33,667 bases of DNA, taken from assembly GCA_903916355.1 (NCBI GenBank), contig CAIWWN010000076.1, positions 1 to 33,667 on the forward strand, written 5' to 3'. This DNA comes from an uncultured Burkholderiales bacterium (GTDB taxonomy: Bacteria; Pseudomonadota; Gammaproteobacteria; Burkholderiales; Burkholderiaceae_C). Shown here piece by piece: positions 9,286-17,329 of the stretch (position 1 is its first letter; each line of letters starts with the position of its first letter). The notes under the pieces are model-generated. The model searched no databases, was not told the origin of the DNA, and worked only from the letters and a program-made list of their open reading frames with translations. The translations under genes were made by a program, and so were the position numbers.

Positions 9286-10052
9286 GTGGAAGATTTCTCA
9301 AAAGTCTTACCGGTGCCGAAATAAACTTCTTGCACCTTGGGGTGATCACGAATTTCCATCGGCTTCCCCTCAGCGATCAAGCGGCCACGGGCCAGCACGA
9401 TCATGCGGTCGGCATAGGCAAAGACCACGTCCATGCTGTGCTCGGTGAACAGCACCGCCATGCCGCGTTGCACCACCAGCTCTTTGGTCAGCGCCATCAA
9501 GTCGTTGCGCTCTTTGGGCGCCATACCGGCGGTGGGTTCGTCCATCAACAGCAGCTTGGGGCTGTTGGCCATGGCCACAGCCAACTCGACGCGCTTGACG
9601 TCGCCATAAGCCAAGACGTTGCAGGGCCGGTCGGCCTGGGACTTCATGCCCACCTGGTCCAACAGGGCCAGTGCGTCGCCCCGGCGGTGGTCGGCCGCAC
9701 GCCGCCACATCGACAGCAACAAGTCGTCATGCGAGAGCAGCGCCATTTGCACGTTTTCCACCACGGTGAGCGAGGCAAAGGTTTCAGCGATCTGAAAGGT
9801 ACGTCCCACGCCCTGACGCCAAATGGCGCGGGGCTTGCATCCCACCAGCTCTTGACCCTGCAGCAGGATGGAGCCTTGATCGGCGCGCAACTGGCCGTTG
9901 ACCATATTGAAGGTGGTGGACTTGCCGGCGCCGTTGGGCCCAATCAAGGCCAACAGCTCGCCTGGGGCCAGATCAAAGCTGATGCCGTCCACCGCCTTGA
10001 CCCCGCCAAAGGACTTGCCCAGATTCTTCACTTGCAAGAGTGCGTTGTTCAT
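9282..10052 (-). CDS. livG: Branched-chain-type ABC transporter ATPase (LivG-like)
   Basis: A 256-residue ATPase with Walker A GPNGAGKST at 38-46, a LivG-type signature (LAYGDVKR), and Walker B LLLMDEPTAGM. I start at the ATG at 10052 (MNNALLQVKN) because it overlaps the permease stop as ATGA. A longer frame upstream would add 16 residues that lie inside the permease gene. The C-terminal extension (KVQEVYFGTG) is the usual LivG tail. Confidence 0.9.
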   Translation of the reverse strand: MNNALLQVKNLGKSFGGVKAVDGISFDLAPGELLALIGPNGAGKSTTFNMVNGQLRADQGSILLQGQELVGCKPRAIWRQGVGRTFQIAETFASLTVVENVQMALLSHDDLLLSMWRRAADHRRGDALALLDQVGMKSQADRPCNVLAYGDVKRVELAVAMANSPKLLLMDEPTAGMAPKERNDLMALTKELVVQRGMAVLFTEHSMDVVFAYADRMIVLARGRLIAEGKPMEIRDHPKVQEVYFGTGKTFEKSST

Positions 10053-11959
10053 GATGCGGCCCCCTCTTGCGGCGAATTTTTGTGGCGCAAGCGCTCCCAC
10101 AACAACTGCACCGATCCGGCAATGCCTTGCGGAAACAACAACACCAAAATCAAAATCACGGAGCCCAACATGGCGCGCCAGTAATCGGTATTGCGCGCCA
10201 CCACGTCATGCAACCAAGTGAAGCTGAAGGCCCCCACCACCGGGCCGGCCAAGGTTTGAATACCGCCCAGCAGCACCATGACCAAGCCGTCCACGGATTT
10301 GCCCACACTCATGGACTCGGGCGAAATGCTGCCCTTGGAAAAGGCATACAAAGCCCCTGCCAAACCGGCCACGCCCCCCGCCAAAATGAAGGCCAGCCAC
10401 TGCATGCGCTTGACGTCAATGCCGATCGCATCGGCCCGCAGCACCGAATCGCGCCCGGCGCGCAGCGCATAGCCAAAGGGCGAAAACAACACCCGGCGCA
10501 GCCACAGCACACCGGCCATGACCAATGCCAAAGTGAGCCAGTAGTACATGCGCTTGTCGCTGAACAACTCAGACGGCCAAACGCCGGTCAGGCCATTGCT
10601 GCCGCCGGTGAAACTGTCCCATTGAAAGGTCACGGCCCAGGTGATCTGGGCAAACGCCAAAGTCAGCATGGCCAGGTATACGCCCGACAAGCGCACAGCA
10701 AACCAACCAAACACCAAGGCGCCGAAGGCGGCCACCAAAGGCGCCACCAGCAGTGCCATTTCCATCGACAGCCCCAAGGCACGCACCAACAGCGCCGCGC
10801 CATAAGCGCCCAAGCCAAAGTAAGCGGCATGGCCGAAGGAGTGCATGCCCGCCGGCCCCATGATGAAGTGCAGGCTGGCCGCAAACAGGGCCGCAATCAA
10901 CAAGTCGATCAACAACACCGTGGTGTAAGGCGAACTGGCGGTAAGCCAGGGCATGGCCACCAACACCAGGCCCAGCAACGCTGCTGCCACCAAATAGGCT
11001 TTGCTGGCCGGGCGCAGCGGCTCTTCACGCAAACCCATATAACGACTCGGTGCCTGCGGTTTGCCCAGCAAGCCCCAAGGGCGCCACACCAGCACGATGG
11101 CCATCACCACAAAGTCGACCACCAAGGTGAGTTTAGAAAACGAAACCGCGACACCGAACACATCGACCATGCCCAACCAAATGCACACGGCCTTGACTTC
11201 GGCGATCAGCAAAGCCGCCAAATAAGCGCCTGGAATCGAGCCCATGCCGCCCACCACCACCACCACAAAGGCGGCGCCAATGATGTTCAAATCCATTTCC
11301 AAATTCGCGGGTTCACGCGGCAACTGCAAAGCACCCCCCAAACCGGCCAACAGCGCGCCCAGCGCGAACACAGCGGTAAACAGCCAGGCCTGATTGACGC
11401 CTAAGGCGCTGACCATCTCGCGGTCTTGCGTGGCCGCCCGCACCAAGGTGCCCAAACGGGTGCGGGTGAGGAGCAACCACAGCAGCGCCAACACCACGGG
11501 ACCCGCCACAATCAAAAACAAGTCGTAAGTCGGGAATTGCCGCCCCCAAATAGACACCGAACCGGCCAGACCCGGCGCGCGCGGGCCCAGCAACTCTTCA
11601 GGTCCCCAAAGCCACAGCATCGCGTCTTTCAAGACCAGCACCAAGGCGAAGGTGGCCAGCAACTGAAACAGTTCAGGCGCTTTGTAAATGCGGCGCAGCA
11701 GCAGCATCTCGATCAAGGCCCCCAGCACCCCCACCGCCAGCGCGGCCAGCGCGATCGACGGCCAAAAACCAATGCTGCCGGCCAAGCGGTCCACCACGGT
11801 GTAGGCGATGTAGATGCCAGCCATGAAAAAAGAGCCATGCGCAAAATTCACAATGCGCGTGACGCCAAAAATCAGCGACAAACCCGCCGCGACAAAAAAC
11901 AGCGAAGACGCCGCCGCCAGCCCATTCAAAAGCTGAACGAAAAATCCGGAAAAACTCAT
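10049..11959 (-). CDS. Fused LivH-LivM ABC transporter permease
   Basis: A 636-residue protein in which the two permeases of the Liv family are joined. Residues 1 to about 300 are LivH-like (NGLAAASSLFFVAAGLSLIF at the start, a helix rich in GGMGSIPGAYLAALLIAE). The rest, from about 320, is LivM-like (GPAGMHSFGHAAYFGLGAYG, ending in a long helix before a charged tail). Roughly 17 membrane helices are expected in total. Single-chain LivHM permeases occur in several proteobacterial uptake systems for aromatic or amide substrates. The ribosome binding site is weak, and a stable hairpin lies just upstream. Confidence 0.88.
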   Translation of the reverse strand: MSFSGFFVQLLNGLAAASSLFFVAAGLSLIFGVTRIVNFAHGSFFMAGIYIAYTVVDRLAGSIGFWPSIALAALAVGVLGALIEMLLLRRIYKAPELFQLLATFALVLVLKDAMLWLWGPEELLGPRAPGLAGSVSIWGRQFPTYDLFLIVAGPVVLALLWLLLTRTRLGTLVRAATQDREMVSALGVNQAWLFTAVFALGALLAGLGGALQLPREPANLEMDLNIIGAAFVVVVVGGMGSIPGAYLAALLIAEVKAVCIWLGMVDVFGVAVSFSKLTLVVDFVVMAIVLVWRPWGLLGKPQAPSRYMGLREEPLRPASKAYLVAAALLGLVLVAMPWLTASSPYTTVLLIDLLIAALFAASLHFIMGPAGMHSFGHAAYFGLGAYGAALLVRALGLSMEMALLVAPLVAAFGALVFGWFAVRLSGVYLAMLTLAFAQITWAVTFQWDSFTGGSNGLTGVWPSELFSDKRMYYWLTLALVMAGVLWLRRVLFSPFGYALRAGRDSVLRADAIGIDVKRMQWLAFILAGGVAGLAGALYAFSKGSISPESMSVGKSVDGLVMVLLGGIQTLAGPVVGAFSFTWLHDVVARNTDYWRAMLGSVILILVLLFPQGIAGSVQLLWERLRHKNSPQEGAAS

Positions 11960-11994
11960 GAAGGGATCATTTCGTGAAAAATTCTGACCATGAC

Positions 11995-12024
11995 AACCCC
12001 CTTGGAACCAGATCCAAAGGGGTT
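11995..12024 (-). repeat. Intercistronic hairpin between binding protein and permease genes
   Basis: Two 12-base arms (AACCCCCTTGGA at 11995-12006, TCCAAAGGGGTT at 12013-12024) pair with one mismatch around a six-base loop. No U-run follows on the minus strand, so it is better read as an mRNA-stabilising or attenuating element than as a full terminator. The place, directly after an abundant periplasmic binding protein gene, is typical for such elements. Confidence 0.6.
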
Positions 12025-12053
12025 TGACGTCACAGAGGAGAGAAGTGAAAGTG

Positions 12054-13259
12054 TCAGTCGGCCGCGCGGGATTTCTTCACTTCAGCCGCTGGCGGCTGGA
12101 ACTGCGCGCCGTCCAGATAGCGCGCATCGACCATCACGCCTTTGCCATTGTCATTTTTGGTGCGACCCACAAAAGCGCCCATGGTGGACTGGTGGTCTTC
12201 AGCGCGGTAAGTGATTTTGCCGAAAGGTGTATCCACCTGCAGGCCAGCAAAGGCCACACGCAACTTTTCAGAGTCGGTACTCTGGGCCTTGGCCACGCCA
12301 GCAACGACCGATTTGATCATCACATAGCCCACCACCGAGCCCAGACGCGGATAGTCTTTGAACTTGGCTTGGTACGACTGCAAGAACACTTTGTGTTCGT
12401 TTGTGTTGAGCGAACTCCAAGGGTAGCCGGTCACGATCCAACCGTTGGGGGTTTCGTCTTTCAGCGGGTCCAGGTACTCGGGCTCACCGGTCAACATGCT
12501 GACCACTTCACGGCCCTGAAATAAACCACGGGTATTGCCTTCGCGCACGAACTTGGACAGGTCGGCACCAAACAAGACGTTGTAGATCGCATCCGGTTTG
12601 GCGTCCGCCAGGGCTTGCACCACACTGCCGGCATCGAGTTTGCCCAAGGGCGGGGCCTGCTCGGCCACAAACTCAACGTCGGGTTGCGCCGCTTTGAGCA
12701 GGGTCTTGAATGCTGCCGCAGCCGATTGACCGTATTCGTAGTTGGGGTAGACCACAGCCCAGCGCTTTTTCTTCAGCTTGACCGCTTCAGGCACCAGCAT
12801 GGCCGCTTGCATGTAAGTGCCGGGACGCAAACGGAAGGTGTAGGCGTTGCCACCTTGCCATGTGAGCTTGTCGGTCAAGGGCTCACCGGCCAAGAAAAAG
12901 GCTTTCTTTTGTTTGGCAAAGTCTGCCACGGCCAAGCCGGTGTTGGACAAGAAGGTGCCGGTCAGCACGTCAATTTTTTCGCGCGAGATCAACTCTTCGG
13001 CCACGCGCACGGCGTCGCCCGGGTTGGCGTTGTCATCGCGGGTGATGAGCTCAAACTTTTTACCCATCAAGCCACCGGTCGCATTGATTTCATCAATGGC
13101 CAACTCCATGCCTTTTTTGTAGGGTTCCAAAAATGCGGGCTGGGCTTTGTAGCTGTTGATCTCACCGATCTTGATCGTGTTTTGAGCCTGAGCGGGCAAG
13201 GCCGCCCAAGTCAGGACCGTCAGCGCCATGGCGCGACGAAGGGTGTTGACTGTTTTCAT
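12054..13259 (-). CDS. Periplasmic substrate-binding protein of the Liv-type ABC transporter
   Basis: A 401-residue type I periplasmic binding protein (Peripla_BP_6 family). A Sec signal peptide covers about residues 1-26 (cleavage after PAQA), followed by IKIGEINSYKAQPAFLEPYKKGMELAIDEIN, here quoted only to its first part: IKIGEINSYKAQ. I start at the ATG at 13259, with AGGAG upstream. An open frame continues much further upstream, but it runs through the PF06684 gene in another frame. It should capture the transported substrate. Its neighbours suggest nicotinate, 6-hydroxynicotinate or nicotinamide, but the pocket cannot be interpreted by eye. Confidence 0.88.
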   Translation of the reverse strand: MKTVNTLRRAMALTVLTWAALPAQAQNTIKIGEINSYKAQPAFLEPYKKGMELAIDEINATGGLMGKKFELITRDDNANPGDAVRVAEELISREKIDVLTGTFLSNTGLAVADFAKQKKAFFLAGEPLTDKLTWQGGNAYTFRLRPGTYMQAAMLVPEAVKLKKKRWAVVYPNYEYGQSAAAAFKTLLKAAQPDVEFVAEQAPPLGKLDAGSVVQALADAKPDAIYNVLFGADLSKFVREGNTRGLFQGREVVSMLTGEPEYLDPLKDETPNGWIVTGYPWSSLNTNEHKVFLQSYQAKFKDYPRLGSVVGYVMIKSVVAGVAKAQSTDSEKLRVAFAGLQVDTPFGKITYRAEDHQSTMGAFVGRTKNDNGKGVMVDARYLDGAQFQPPAAEVKKSRAAD

Positions 13260-13308
13260 GGAGGGTCTCCTGGGGTGGGTTAAAAACGAGAAAAAATAGG
13301 CTTGCGTT

Positions 13309-13893
13309 TCAGCGCAAACCGTCCTGACCTTGAATGTCCTGCACTTGCAAACCGCCAATTCGCGGCAATGGACGACCACTGTCGGTGACGACGACAGCGA
13401 CCACAATTTCTTGTGCCCGCGGTGCATCGCCGACACGGGCTTCCATGGCATCGAAATGACTGCGCACAAAGGCGGCATCTTTGTGACCCAAGGGCACATC
13501 GATGGTCGTGCCCATGCCGCCGCGTTTTTTGGCTGAAGGTACCAAGGCGGCGCCCTTCTCCACCGCCACGCGCAGCGGTGCGCCGAGTTTGGGATGCAAG
13601 ATGGCAGCCGCATGCTCCAGCTCACCGGCCTCGCCCACGATGGCGGCTTTGCCATAGCTTTGCGCTTGGCCGGGCGCGATGCCTAAAGCTTGAACACATT
13701 TTTGGCCCAGCAACGCGCCCAGCTCTTCCCCGATGGCGATCAACTCGTCCAGGTTCTCGCTGTAGCGCCCGGCATAGGGATTGGCGATCACCGCCATGGC
13801 CAGGGCACGGCGCGTGGGGGGCGAAACAGGGCGTCCCATCTCTTGGTGGATCTCATCCACTTGCACAATGATTTTTCGAATGTTGGCGCTCAT
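13309..13893 (-). CDS. PF06684 ('amino acid synthesis') family protein, copy 1
   Basis: A 194-residue cytoplasmic protein of the PF06684 (DUF1185) family. Motifs shared with copy 2 next door include NPYAGRY near residue 40, YGKAAIVGEAGELEHAA in the middle, a VPS.KK...G...DVPL segment, and the closing RIGGL...DI...GLR. The family name is only a label; no biochemical role is established to my knowledge. It lies in the operon between copy 2 and the binding protein. The conserved Glu/His of GELEHA could be catalytic or metal-binding, which is inference. A role in handling a ring-reduced or ring-opened nicotinate intermediate is possible. Confidence 0.8.
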   Translation of the reverse strand: MSANIRKIIVQVDEIHQEMGRPVSPPTRRALAMAVIANPYAGRYSENLDELIAIGEELGALLGQKCVQALGIAPGQAQSYGKAAIVGEAGELEHAAAILHPKLGAPLRVAVEKGAALVPSAKKRGGMGTTIDVPLGHKDAAFVRSHFDAMEARVGDAPRAQEIVVAVVVTDSGRPLPRIGGLQVQDIQGQDGLR

Positions 13894-13931
13894 CGCTGAT
13901 GTCTCCTAGGGTTCTGTGAGGTCAATGGAAT

Positions 13932-14576
13932 TCAGCGCAAGCCGTTCCACTGGCGGATGTCCTCGGCGCGCAAACCGCCCACACGAGCGTGGACACGGTA
14001 GCCGGTGGTCATGGCGAGGATAAAGACGATTTCATCGGGTAGCGGCGCACCGGGCACGCGCACCTCCATGGCGTCAAACTGGCCGCGCACATAAGAGGCG
14101 TTGATGTTGGTCAGCGGCACGTCCAGCGCGGCGCCGGGCGGCCCCACTTTTTTGGTCGAGGGCACGATAGACAAAGCATTGGCCGATTGACCCGTCGGCT
14201 TGTCGTCGACCTTGCCGGCTTTGTAGGCTTCGCGGTCGCCCTTCCAGCCCAGCAACTCGCGCATCGCGTAACCCCCGGGCACGTGCCACAAGGCGCCATG
14301 CTCCAACTCGCCATGTTCGCCCACAATCGCACCTTTGCCGTAGGTGGCAATGCGCTCGGCAGGGACATCCATGGCGGCGAGCAAACGGCGCGCCATGTCA
14401 ATGCCCACATCTTGCAGCGCATCCATCATGGGCAAAATATTCGCTTCATAACGGCCGGCATAAGGATTGGTCAGCACCGCACTGATCGCACCTCGCAGCA
14501 AGGGTTTCGCAGGCACGGGGCCGAACTCGTGAAAGATTTCTTCCACTTGGGTAAACACACGTCTTATTTCAATCAT
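13932..14576 (-). CDS. PF06684 ('amino acid synthesis') family protein, copy 2
   Basis: A 214-residue paralogue of the protein encoded just downstream, with the same blocks (NPYAGRY, YGKGAIVGEHGELEHGA, IVPSTKKVG, DVPLTNINASYVRGQFDAMEV in part, RVGGLRAEDI). It carries about 25 extra residues in the middle (after GGYAMRELLGW). I start at the ATG at 14576 (MIEIRRVFTQ), which aligns with copy 1. A longer frame would add 43 residues that overlap the UPF0280 gene. The ribosome binding site is weak (GGTGA). The tandem copies may form a heteromer; their function is unknown. Confidence 0.8.
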   Translation of the reverse strand: MIEIRRVFTQVEEIFHEFGPVPAKPLLRGAISAVLTNPYAGRYEANILPMMDALQDVGIDMARRLLAAMDVPAERIATYGKGAIVGEHGELEHGALWHVPGGYAMRELLGWKGDREAYKAGKVDDKPTGQSANALSIVPSTKKVGPPGAALDVPLTNINASYVRGQFDAMEVRVPGAPLPDEIVFILAMTTGYRVHARVGGLRAEDIRQWNGLR

Positions 14577-14596
14577 TGCATCACCATAAGCATTTA

Positions 14597-15517
14597 TCAG
14601 GCCAAAGCCAAGCCCTCGTCTTGAAAAGAACCCGACGCAGTCCTGGACGGCATCGGCAGGGTCAGGGACTGCCCTTGACACACCAAGACTGCCCCTGATA
14701 GCCAACCCTCAGCCTGGCATTCTCGCGCACATTGCAAACCGGCTTGCAAGGCTTGCTGCACCATTTCCACAGGCAAGTGAGGGACGTCCACGGTGACGGC
14801 CAAGTCACCCAAATCGGTCAAGTCACGCAGGGTTTGGGCCGACTGACGTACGATCCCCACATGCTCCACATTCACCGCATTGGCGATGATGCTGGCCGCC
14901 GCGTCGGCTTGCGCTGCGGTGGGGGCCAACACCGTTACGCTGTCGGCAATGCCAAATGAAAAGCTGCGGCCACGCCAACCGCTAGTGGCCACGCCACGCA
15001 CGGCCATCGTGTGCGTGACATCAAATGCACCATCTAGGCTCAATCCATGCATCCATTCGTGCGCTTGCAAACGTGCCAGGTCGGCATACAAGCCCACGCG
15101 GGCAGACTGCCCGGGCGTCAGGTGCAAGGCAATGTCACCGCCATTGTTCACCCAAGCGCGGGCCACGCCGGCTCGCTCATAGCTGCGGATCAGCTCTTGC
15201 GCCACGCTGCCCGCCACCGCCGCCATGGGCGTGATGAACTGCTGCGCCGCCCAAGGCAAGCAGGCCTGCCACATGCGACGCGCCACCCCGCCTTGCAAGG
15301 GACAAGGGTGCCCCGCCTGCACCGGCAAACGCAGCAACGCCCATTCATCCATCAGTTCTGACAGCAGGGGCACAAACCGCGCCCACGCATGCTCGTGCGC
15401 CTCGGCGACCGCCCCTTGATCTTCGGGGCCAAAGGGGTCGGCACCGATCACGATGTCCATGGGGCCATGCTGAAAATGCCAGCGGCCCTCGGACAAGCGT
15501 TGACGAGAAGCACTCAC
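14597..15517 (-). CDS. UPF0280 family protein (ApbE-like), candidate flavin transferase
   Basis: A 306-residue protein of the UPF0280 family, distantly related to ApbE, the FAD:protein FMN transferase. Typical segments are RWHFQHGPMDIVIGAD at the N terminus, VAGSVAQELI, ARAWVNNGGDIALHL in the middle, and RGVATSGWRGRSFSFGIADSV, here noted by its core GVATSGW. I choose a GTG start at 15517: it follows AAGG by eight bases and keeps the conserved RWHFQHGP segment. It starts 11 bases after the reductase stop. Since the E. barkeri reductase holds a covalent flavin, attaching that flavin is the most attractive role, but this is inference. Confidence 0.78.
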   Translation of the reverse strand: MSASRQRLSEGRWHFQHGPMDIVIGADPFGPEDQGAVAEAHEHAWARFVPLLSELMDEWALLRLPVQAGHPCPLQGGVARRMWQACLPWAAQQFITPMAAVAGSVAQELIRSYERAGVARAWVNNGGDIALHLTPGQSARVGLYADLARLQAHEWMHGLSLDGAFDVTHTMAVRGVATSGWRGRSFSFGIADSVTVLAPTAAQADAAASIIANAVNVEHVGIVRQSAQTLRDLTDLGDLAVTVDVPHLPVEMVQQALQAGLQCARECQAEGWLSGAVLVCQGQSLTLPMPSRTASGSFQDEGLALA

Positions 15518-15527
15518 GTTGCGCGCC

Positions 15528-17123
15528 TTAACCCAGCATCGGGGCTTGCCCGAGTGGCCAACTGTTGTCTTGCGGCAACTCGGACCACTGCAGCGCGGTC
15601 GGCGCGCCCTCGTTGTGCCAGGCGCCGTGACGCAGAACATCCTCGAGTGAGCGCACATAAGTCATGTGCCCCCCCAGGGCTTGGTAATCCGACAAGCGCA
15701 TGCTGAACTCAATGGGCGCAATGATGGCCGGTGTCGGCACGGTGCCAAAGCTGTTGTCGGGCATGCGCAACACGTCGGACATCACGGTAATGCCACCACC
15801 AGGCCAAACGAAGGCAGGCGCGCCGCCGCAGGTCACATTGACCAGCGCTTGTTTGATGGCGCGGGTCAGCAAAACCGGGTTTTCTGTGACGCCGGCGCGC
15901 AAACTGCCGCCGGCACCGCCCAAGAACATCACGCTGCAAAGTGAAGGCTCGCAGTTTTCGCCAATGCGCTCCACGATGGCACGCACCGCGCTCGGCATGT
16001 CCTGCAGCACCGGTTGGAGTTGGTCGTCAAGCACATACCAAGCCGCGTGCTCACCCGTGGTGGAAGTCATCAGCAAGCGCAAGCCAGGCCAGACCACCTC
16101 TGGGTCCCAGCCCTCGATGATCGACAAAGGATCGGCAATGTCGGTGCCGCCCCAGCCATTGCCAGGATTGGCCACTTGGAAATAACGCCCTGGCGTGGAT
16201 TTACGCCCCCCCATTTCAATGCCGGAGGGCTTCATGTCCAGGCAGCGGCCCGCTTGGTGCTCGGTCAAAACGCCGGTGATATGGTCGTCCAGCACCACCA
16301 CCTCGTCCACCAAGCCACAAAACTGGCGCGCAAAAATTCCCACCACCGCAGAGCCGCAACCCACCCGCATGCGCTGCTCTTCGACGCCATTGACGATCGG
16401 TGCGCGTCCAGCCTGTATCACCAACTGGGCACCCCCATCGATGGTCAACTCCACCGCTTGTTTGTTACCCAAGGCTTGCATCATGTCGACGGTGACGCGG
16501 CCTTCTTTTTTACTGCCCCCTGTCAGGTGGTGCACGCCGCCTAACGACAACATTTGAGAGCCGTATTCAGCGGTGGTGACATGGCCCACCACTTCGCCTT
16601 TCATGCGCACATTGGCTTGCTCGGCGCCCAAATAGCGGTCGGTATCGATCTTCACTTTGAAGCTGCAGTAACTGAAGATACCTTCGGTCACCACGGTCAC
16701 CATGTCCACGCCCTTGACCTGGGACGACACAATAAAGGGCGCGGGCTTGTAGTCAGGGTAGGTGGTGGAGGAGCCCACGCCAGTGACAAACACCTGATCA
16801 GCGTGAAGCAGGTCACCATCCCAAGGCGCTGATGCCTGATCGCCGTCACGGGGGGCAAAGGGCACCAACTGGGGTTCATCTTGCTCCATCGTGCGGCGCA
16901 GAAACACCACCGGATCCACGCGCACTAACAAGCCGTCGCGGTTGGCGTAACGGTCGCAGGCACCCACGCGTCCCGCTGAGATTTGACACAACACCGGGCA
17001 GGCGTTGCATTCAATTTTGGCACCACTCATGCGCTCATTGCGCAGCTTGCCACGCTCCAGCACCTGCGGTGATGCAGGCACCTCGCTGCTGGGCAGCCCA
17101 TCGGTTTTAGAGTGTTCGGTCAT
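15528..17123 (-). CDS. hnr: 6-hydroxynicotinate reductase
   Basis: A 531-residue iron-sulfur flavoprotein related to 6-hydroxynicotinate reductase (EC 1.3.7.1) of nicotinate-fermenting Eubacterium barkeri, which reduces 6-hydroxynicotinate to 1,4,5,6-tetrahydro-6-oxonicotinate with reduced ferredoxin. Near the N terminus Cys 39, 42, 46 and 56 (CNACPVLC...GAC) form a [4Fe-4S]-type motif. Further Cys are at 153, 256, 269, 294, 391, 396 and 432. Gly-rich blocks (GGAGGSLRAG, VWPGGGITV) suit cofactor binding. It is the first gene of the long leftward operon. The ATG at 17123 has a weak ribosome binding site; Met32 (MSGAKIECN) is an alternative start. I see no canonical ApbE flavinylation motif. 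Identity is from recognition of the family and from context. Confidence 0.82.
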   Translation of the reverse strand: MTEHSKTDGLPSSEVPASPQVLERGKLRNERMSGAKIECNACPVLCQISAGRVGACDRYANRDGLLVRVDPVVFLRRTMEQDEPQLVPFAPRDGDQASAPWDGDLLHADQVFVTGVGSSTTYPDYKPAPFIVSSQVKGVDMVTVVTEGIFSYCSFKVKIDTDRYLGAEQANVRMKGEVVGHVTTAEYGSQMLSLGGVHHLTGGSKKEGRVTVDMMQALGNKQAVELTIDGGAQLVIQAGRAPIVNGVEEQRMRVGCGSAVVGIFARQFCGLVDEVVVLDDHITGVLTEHQAGRCLDMKPSGIEMGGRKSTPGRYFQVANPGNGWGGTDIADPLSIIEGWDPEVVWPGLRLLMTSTTGEHAAWYVLDDQLQPVLQDMPSAVRAIVERIGENCEPSLCSVMFLGGAGGSLRAGVTENPVLLTRAIKQALVNVTCGGAPAFVWPGGGITVMSDVLRMPDNSFGTVPTPAIIAPIEFSMRLSDYQALGGHMTYVRSLEDVLRHGAWHNEGAPTALQWSELPQDNSWPLGQAPMLG

Positions 17124-17178
17124 CTCAGGGTCCGTCTATCAAGCTTACCGAAATGCACACTTGCACGCCGGCTTCAAT

Positions 17179-17219
17179 TTGTGTAGCATTCACAAAACAA
17201 AAATGTTGTGATCACTACA
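17179..17219. promoter_or_regulatory. Candidate operator pair between divergent catabolic operons
   Basis: In the 206-bp region between the reductase and the ferredoxin reductase genes there are two linked symmetric elements. TTGTG-N7-CACAA lies at 17179-17195, and GTGATCAC, a perfect 8-bp palindrome, at 17208-17215 inside TTGTGATCACTACA. Together 17182-17195 and 17206-17219 form a larger inverted repeat (11 of 14 bases pair, 10-base loop). The likely ligand is the TetR regulator encoded nearby, which would control both directions. Confidence 0.5.
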
Positions 17220-17236
17220 TGAAAACCCAATATAAC
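17206..17236 (+). promoter_or_regulatory. Possible promoter for fpr-tetR-ena
   Basis: TTGTGA at 17206-17211 and TATAAC at 17231-17236 could be -35 and -10 boxes, with a slightly long 19-base spacer. The -35 coincides with the GTGATCAC palindrome, so a bound repressor would block it. The start codon is about 95 bases downstream, after a small GGGAC/GTCCC hairpin at 17285-17299. Confidence 0.3.
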
Positions 17237-17329
17237 GCATCCTGTTTTGCCGCGCAACCGTATTTCTCCTAACCCGTGCTGCCGGGGACTGAAGGTCCCT
17301 TGCAGCCTTCACCGCGACCTTGAACCATC

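Noticed and set aside
10067-11404. Long plus-strand frame (445 codons) opposite the LivHM permease
   Set aside because: The product is an implausible His/Gln-rich chain and the opposite strand codes for a well-conserved permease.
8551-13259. Naming the transporter a leucine/isoleucine/valine importer
   Set aside because: Family membership alone does not set the substrate; being embedded in a pyridine-degradation operon argues against a general amino acid importer.
13260-13655. N-terminal extension of the binding protein frame by 132 codons
   Set aside because: The extension overlaps the PF06684 gene in another frame, while the ATG at 13259 gives a ribosome binding site and a classical signal peptide.
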